DNA of 64,000 bases from Spirochaeta isovalerica (GTDB lineage Bacteria; Spirochaetota; Spirochaetia; DSM-2461): positions 868,001 through 932,000 of the forward strand of contig NZ_JACHGJ010000001.1 in NCBI RefSeq assembly GCF_014207565.1. Direction: 5' to 3'. The notes under the pieces are model-generated. The model was not told where the DNA came from, ran no database searches, and saw nothing but the letters and a program-made list of their open reading frames with translations. Shown piece after piece: positions 59,336-64,000 of the stretch. Numbering within the stretch: the stretch's first letter is position 1; each line of letters starts with the position of its first letter. A program made the translations under genes and the position numbers.

Positions 59336-62300
59336 TTAATATTTTGATTTTAACCTCTCTTCCAACTTCAATAACGGCGGATAATTACGGGCTCTCGAAT
59401 CTTTTTTCAGTTCTTCTATAATTTGTAGAACTTCGATGTATCTTTCCTGTTCAAAGAGGATCTGAGCTTCCCGGAAACGGTTTTCCAGAGCGGTCGGGAG
59501 AACAAGTGTACTTGTACCTCCCGTATCGACCTGTATGCGATCTTTCAGAGAAATGGCAAGATTGTTTTCCGGATTGGCGGCAATAGCCCTATCGAGATAA
59601 CCTTCGGCTATGGCATAGGAAGTCCGCTGACCCGTTTCAACGATTTCAAGGGCCTGCCTGTAATATCTGTCGCTCTCGGCGAGTTTGGCCGGGTCGGGAG
59701 GCCTTCGGCGGGTTTTCAGAATATCGTATTCCGCTATGGCAATCTTTTCCTTGAGCCCGGGATAATTGGGATCGATCTTGCTCAGGTCCAGAAGTTCGCC
59801 ATACCCTTCCGACCGGGAAGTGCTGGAATCCGACTGAAGCTTATCCCAGGCGGAGTTGACTCTTTCGGCAAAGCTGGCCCGGAACTGGTTAGGATCGATA
59901 AGCTGGGCGATCCTCAGACGGAGGAGGCTGGCATCCTCATTTCTGGGCATATAAATCTCAACATTTTCCAGATTCGACAGGGCTTGGTTGAATGCTTCAA
60001 TAGCCTCGTCTCTGTTCCCTCTGGCCAGAAGATTCACCCCTTTGTTGAAATTGGAATAAGCGAGATTGAGAAACTGGGTCATTTCATCATAAAGCGGCTC
60101 GGTCGGATTGATGCTACGGCCCTGGTCAAATTTAAGAGCGATATCGATCAGCGCCATCCAATACTGGATTTCAGGATGATCTTCCGAGTTCGTAGTCAGC
60201 CAGCGGTTCTGAGCCCGTTCCATATAAGCTCGGGCCCGGCTGTACTGTCTGTCGATATAAGCCTGTTTACCCAGATTGATATAGTTACGAACATCGGCTA
60301 CGACGAGGCGGTTTTCAGCATCTATCAGAGCCTGCTGCAATGAGGCCAGATCGGCATCGACCCTTTTGCGGAGCTCCAGATTTTCCTTAAGAGAGAATGA
60401 CTGGTAAAAGGAATTATTGGCATCCTTCAGGTTTTCTCTCGCCCTGTCGAAGCTCTCTTTCGACGCACGGGAACTGTTGACGATCGTTTTCACTTCGCCC
60501 AGCTGTTTGGTTCCCTGATTTTCGAATCCGTCGGCTCTGAAAATATTGTCCCTGGCCTGAGTTTCCAGATTGTCCGTATCCTCGGCAAGCCCTATTATCC
60601 GGGGGACTATTTTTTCTGTTTTATCGATAAACTCGGCGATTTTTCCGCTCTCGTCCTGAAGTGTTTCTTCGCTTTTAAATGTGTCGAGGACATCTTCAGT
60701 TTCTCCCAGAAGGACATCCAGATTGTCTCTGAGGCTGATCAGGCCGGGAAGGGCTCTATCGGGGAAGGTCGAAAGAATTTCGCTATTGCCCGTATAGGCG
60801 ATGACCTCATCATCTTTCACACCATCAATAAGTTCACGGTTATCTGAAAAATCTTCTTCATATCCCGAAAGAGCCGTTTCGATCCGGCTGTATTCGCGGT
60901 CGGTCAATCTGGTCAGGATGGCAAGGTTTATCCCCTGCATCTCTTTCCGGAGGGAAGCGAGCTCCCGGTTTACATTACTGTAAACGGACCCGGATTTTTC
61001 AGGCAGGGCTCCATAGGGATCAAGCCAGTTGAGAGAGGTTCCGATTGTGGCCCACAGGCTCTCCTCTTCATCGATCCGGGGAAGATCAGCCAGTATGGAC
61101 CGTCTTAAACCGTAGAGCTCTTCAATGGACCGGTTCTGGGCAAGAGAATAGTCGCTGAAGCTCTCTCTGAGACTAATCATAGTCCTGAAAGAATCGGTTA
61201 CCCTGGCATAAACTCGGGCATCGACAAGCGAACCATAGTATTTCCCCACAATAAATGAACTGTATTCATCCATCTGCAAATCAGGCTGAACCGATATCCT
61301 GTTATACAAAAGCTCATAAAGACTGATCGTGGATATTGCGAAATCGAGCGTATTGTCATAAGCGGTTCTCGCCGCGGTCAGGTCTCCATTGCCGTAGGAA
61401 AGAGCCGCATTACCGTAACTGGCGGCCATTCTCGCATTGAGCTCGCTTGAAATCGAATCGAAGAGATCCTGCCAGAAAAAATCAGTGGCGCTGATAATTC
61501 CTTCGAAGAAATCAGAATCGCTTCTGCCGAAAAGGAGGATCAGTGAAAAATCGAGGAAAAACCTCTCGGGCGCCCTGTCATCGATACCTATAATTCTTTC
61601 CAGGCTCTGATTAATTGCGACGCTGCTGTCGATAAAGGCTTTTCTCTGATCAGACATCGAATCCATTTCATCGAGAAGCTCGCTGAGTCCCGCTGCAATC
61701 CTCTGGGGAGTTTGCGTTTTGATCGTTTGGCTGAATAAGGCGATTCGATCCGCCAATGCCTGCTCGTCCCGGACGATAGTTAACGCCCCTTCGTAAATAG
61801 ACTCCCTGATTCGGGGAAGAGACTCCTGTTCAAGTGTGGAAACGATAAGGTCTTCTGTCGCGACCGGTTCTGTGAAGGTTCTGTAACCGCGGATAAAACC
61901 TTCGTGATATTTTAAAAGAGCCCCTTCATAATCCCTGTTATCAAGAAGGAGCTTTGCTTCATCCATTATTTTTCTAATCTCTATTTTATCAACAACCAGC
62001 TCAACGGCAATTCGGATTTTTCTTATATCCTTTCTGATTTCCTCATTGGGATTCGGTTCGATTTCTTCCAGTTCCTTGATTAACTCGTCAGCCCTAATCG
62101 TATTTTCATTCTCGTACAGCTCCGTAATCAATTCCCTGTATTTCTGATTATAGAGATTTCTGATTTCGAGGATTTTATCCATCAGCTTAACAGCCTGATC
62201 GAGACGATCCGGATCGTTATCGAGGATCTCTGTCAAAACCCTGATGGCATTGTCATAATCTTTATCATCATAATATGCCTGGGCCTGTTCCATCAAAGCC

Positions 62301-62404
62301 CGGATTTCCTTATTTGTCAGGTCCTGGGATGAAAGAGAGAAATTTATCACCAGCATAAAAATGAGGAGAATTATACCTTTAGCCTTAATGAGTCCCCGTT
62401 TCAC
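59336..62404 (-). CDS. Very large exported TPR protein
   Basis: 1022 residues. Signal peptide (KRGLIKAKGIILLIFMLVINFSLS). The mature part is helical: TPRs at the N-terminus (AQAYYDDKDYDNAIRVLTEILDNDPD), a long helical middle and more TPRs at the C-terminus (ARAYMERAQNRW, RNRDEAIEAFNQALSNL, AQILFEQERYIEVLQI). The start is GTG at 62404. It precedes the SpoIIE-type sensor by 20 bp on the same strand and may work with it. Confidence 0.82.
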   Translation of the reverse strand: MKRGLIKAKGIILLIFMLVINFSLSSQDLTNKEIRALMEQAQAYYDDKDYDNAIRVLTEILDNDPDRLDQAVKLMDKILEIRNLYNQKYRELITELYENENTIRADELIKELEEIEPNPNEEIRKDIRKIRIAVELVVDKIEIRKIMDEAKLLLDNRDYEGALLKYHEGFIRGYRTFTEPVATEDLIVSTLEQESLPRIRESIYEGALTIVRDEQALADRIALFSQTIKTQTPQRIAAGLSELLDEMDSMSDQRKAFIDSSVAINQSLERIIGIDDRAPERFFLDFSLILLFGRSDSDFFEGIISATDFFWQDLFDSISSELNARMAASYGNAALSYGNGDLTAARTAYDNTLDFAISTISLYELLYNRISVQPDLQMDEYSSFIVGKYYGSLVDARVYARVTDSFRTMISLRESFSDYSLAQNRSIEELYGLRRSILADLPRIDEEESLWATIGTSLNWLDPYGALPEKSGSVYSNVNRELASLRKEMQGINLAILTRLTDREYSRIETALSGYEEDFSDNRELIDGVKDDEVIAYTGNSEILSTFPDRALPGLISLRDNLDVLLGETEDVLDTFKSEETLQDESGKIAEFIDKTEKIVPRIIGLAEDTDNLETQARDNIFRADGFENQGTKQLGEVKTIVNSSRASKESFDRARENLKDANNSFYQSFSLKENLELRKRVDADLASLQQALIDAENRLVVADVRNYINLGKQAYIDRQYSRARAYMERAQNRWLTTNSEDHPEIQYWMALIDIALKFDQGRSINPTEPLYDEMTQFLNLAYSNFNKGVNLLARGNRDEAIEAFNQALSNLENVEIYMPRNEDASLLRLRIAQLIDPNQFRASFAERVNSAWDKLQSDSSTSRSEGYGELLDLSKIDPNYPGLKEKIAIAEYDILKTRRRPPDPAKLAESDRYYRQALEIVETGQRTSYAIAEGYLDRAIAANPENNLAISLKDRIQVDTGGTSTLVLPTALENRFREAQILFEQERYIEVLQIIEELKKDSRARNYPPLLKLEERLKSKY

Positions 62405-62517
62405 TGTTATTCTCTTTCCCGCTCCTCTTATTATCTATACCCAATGTATACCATTATCGGCATTTTTTTTAAGATCCTAGATAAAACCGGGAAGTGTATA
62501 TATACTGGTATCAGGAA

Positions 62518-63768
62518 ATGAAATACAAGGCCCTGGCTCTCTCATTATTATTATTCTCAGGAGTTTTACTGTACAGTCAGAATTTTGAAGACTATTACAG
62601 TTCCTGGTCATCCATGTTCGGAATCGATCCCAATTCGGGTACCAATTCCTTCCTGATCCTCCTCGTACCCTCGGGAGGCAAGCACGAAGGCATGGCCACG
62701 GCCTATACCGCCATTGCCATCGATTCGGGTTTTATCGATTCCAATCCCGCCGCCAGCTCCCTTCTCGATGTGACGGAACTCTCTTTTCTCCACAACAACT
62801 GGATTAACGATGTTAATATCGAGAGCGTCATATTCACAACAAGACTGGGAAATCTCGGTCTGGGGTTTGCCGGAAAAATGATGTATCTCCCCTTTACCGG
62901 CGTCAATGACTGGGGAGACCGTTACTCCAATGACTATTCCGGCGATTATGCAGCCGGTTATTACTGGGAAACAGTCGGCACCGCCAATGTTTCCTATAAT
63001 ATACTGAAAAATTTCTATTTCGACGGAATCAGTTTCGGCGGCAGTTTTAAAGCGGCTTACCGCAACGTTCCCTTTTCCATAGCGCAGAACCAGTCGGCTG
63101 TCGCCATTATGGGCGATGCGGGGATAATGACCCGTTTCAACTTTCTCAAACCTTATTATTCAAGGGACAAGAACTTTTCACTCGGCCTGTCCGTGAAAAA
63201 TGTCGGTGCAGAATTTATAGAGAATCCCGACCCCCTGCCGACCCGGTTCAGCGCCGGTTTGGCTTACAGTCCCTTCCGACCCCTCACAATGGCTTTTGAT
63301 TTCAACCTTCCCTTCAATATCGACGGAACAGATGCGGAGGCGCCCTATTTCGCTGTCGGAATGGATCTGACTCTGACCAATTTCCTTTCTCTCCAGAGCG
63401 GAGTTCTGCTCAAGTCCGGCCTGCCACGCTTTACCATAGGCACGGCGGTGGAAACAGCGAAGGTCGATTTTGTTATCAACTACACACTGGACCTTACAAC
63501 GCAATTCAGCCAGCCGGACAGAATAAGTCTGGAATTAAGACTCAATATGGGCGACTACGGGCGGAAGGAAAGAGCCGAACAGGCGGAAATTCTCTATGTA
63601 GAGGGTCTGAAGATATATGCCGAAGGGAGATATCAGGAAGCCATCAAGAAATGGGAAGCCTGTCTGGAACTGGACCCTCTGTTCAGCCCGGCCAAAGAAA
63701 TGATTGATACGGCAATGAGTTCTTTCGAGCTTCAGCAGGAAATTCAGAAAAGACAAAGCGCAGAGTAA
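62518..63768 (+). CDS. UPF0164-family exported protein with C-terminal TPR
   Basis: 416 residues from the ATG at 62518, which has AGGA upstream; the ATG at 62494 is less likely. Signal peptide (KYKALALSLLLFSGVLLYSQ). It has SGGKHEGMATAYTAIAIDSGFIDSNPAASSLLD, the pattern of UPF0164 (FadL-like) proteins known in Treponema. The strands suggest a barrel (about 30-350). A C-terminal TPR pair follows (EILYVEGLKIYAEGRYQEAIKKWEACLELDP). A link to fatty acids or lipids is only known for FadL relatives. Confidence 0.8.
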   Translation: MKYKALALSLLLFSGVLLYSQNFEDYYSSWSSMFGIDPNSGTNSFLILLVPSGGKHEGMATAYTAIAIDSGFIDSNPAASSLLDVTELSFLHNNWINDVNIESVIFTTRLGNLGLGFAGKMMYLPFTGVNDWGDRYSNDYSGDYAAGYYWETVGTANVSYNILKNFYFDGISFGGSFKAAYRNVPFSIAQNQSAVAIMGDAGIMTRFNFLKPYYSRDKNFSLGLSVKNVGAEFIENPDPLPTRFSAGLAYSPFRPLTMAFDFNLPFNIDGTDAEAPYFAVGMDLTLTNFLSLQSGVLLKSGLPRFTIGTAVETAKVDFVINYTLDLTTQFSQPDRISLELRLNMGDYGRKERAEQAEILYVEGLKIYAEGRYQEAIKKWEACLELDPLFSPAKEMIDTAMSSFELQQEIQKRQSAE

Positions 63769-63771
63769 TAA

Positions 63772-64000
63772 TCAGCTTTCTTTACCTTCAAAAATATCGA
63801 TTATATCCTGGCTTCCCTGCAGTTTGGCATAGGTTACGGCAGACATACCCAGCAGATCTTTTTTATTCATATCGGCACCGGCTTCGAAAAGAGCCCTGAC
63901 AATATCCGGTTTGTTATGACCGGAGGCAATGGTCAGAGCTGTCTGTCCGTTTTTACTCTCGACTTCCAGATCGGGATCATACTGGAGCAGAAAGACGACG
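63772..64000 (-). CDS. Ankyrin-repeat protein, C-terminal part (5' truncated by window edge)
   Basis: The minus-strand frame is open from the window edge (first full codon at 63999) to a TGA at 63772-63774, about 75 codons. It reads NGQTALTIASGHNKPDIVRALFEAGADMNKKDLLGMSAVTYAKLQG, with the ankyrin pattern (TAL.IA..., GAD.N). The stop lies 3 bp after the stop of the convergent UPF0164 gene. Confidence 0.8.
   Translation of the reverse strand, partial: VVFLLQYDPDLEVESKNGQTALTIASGHNKPDIVRALFEAGADMNKKDLLGMSAVTYAKLQGSQDIIDIFEGKES

Noticed and set aside
1-64000. Search for insertion sequences, prophage, integrases, toxin-antitoxin and restriction genes
   Set aside because: No transposase, recombinase, phage structural or restriction-modification genes were seen; the gene content is that of a core chromosome.

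Overview
The window is a chromosomal stretch from a spirochaete, most likely a free-living or environmental member of the Spirochaetales; I cannot name the genus. The evidence is a periplasmic-flagella core flagellin (FlaB), the spirochaete filament sheath protein FlaA, a cheA - cheW/cheR hybrid - cheX - cheY operon, a UPF0164-type exported protein, a PUR-domain nucleic-acid-binding protein and many lipoproteins. No insertion sequence, phage, CRISPR array or rRNA gene was found. Coding density is very high and most intergenic gaps are under 150 bp.

Layout. 1-3.2 kb: HIT-family protein, a large uncharacterised protein and thiamine pyrophosphokinase. 3.3-5.7 kb: flagellin flaB with a sigma-28-like promoter and a UUCG-loop terminator, then the CCA-adding enzyme. 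5.6-7.4 kb: coaD, rpmF, acpP and rnc. 7.4-8.8 kb: a lipoprotein and a helical-repeat exported protein. 8.9-14.5 kb: the classical ffh-rpsP-khpA-rimM-trmD-rplS operon, an HD-GYP phosphodiesterase, yraN and two small genes, one of only 49 codons. 14.6-19 kb: smc with two envelope genes behind it. 19-26.5 kb: a phospho-signalling cassette (unknown protein, PPP-type phosphatase, Ser/Thr kinase, FHA membrane protein, VWA-FHA protein), a two-repeat PUR protein, and an inner-membrane/OmpA-like protein whose linker is a 26-copy 12-bp minisatellite. 26.7-31 kb: an RtcR-like regulator with a degenerate AAA domain, a TetR regulator, a tiny MshEN-like protein, a PilZ protein and a RelA/SpoT-TPR synthetase. 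31-34.6 kb: galT-galK with a consensus promoter and a palindromic operator, and a divergent LacI-type regulator. 35-40 kb: tRNA-Val and the che operon, in which cheX carries an in-frame TAG. 40-42 kb: a beta-barrel-like protein and flaA. 42-50 kb: a six-gene overlapping operon (radical SAM/SPASM, glycosyltransferase-like, nucleotidyltransferase/PseG-like/methyltransferase fusion, ATP-grasp, amidase, GerMN) that looks like a glycan pathway joined to cell-wall functions. 50-54 kb: xseAB and envelope proteins. 54-64 kb: a 1580-residue sensor with a SpoIIE-type phosphatase, a 1022-residue TPR protein, a UPF0164 protein and the end of an ankyrin-repeat gene.

Three themes stand out. First, signalling is dense: phospho-Ser/Thr, c-di-GMP (HD-GYP, PilZ, MshEN-like), (p)ppGpp and chemotaxis. 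Second, about ten genes have no Shine-Dalgarno sequence but a -10-like hexamer 6-10 nt before the start codon, suggesting leaderless mRNAs. Third, several proteins depart from their families: an SMC without a recognisable hinge, a tRNA with C33, an RtcR-like protein that has lost its sigma-54 contact motif, and an interrupted CheX. All functional assignments are from reading the sequences; no database search was run.
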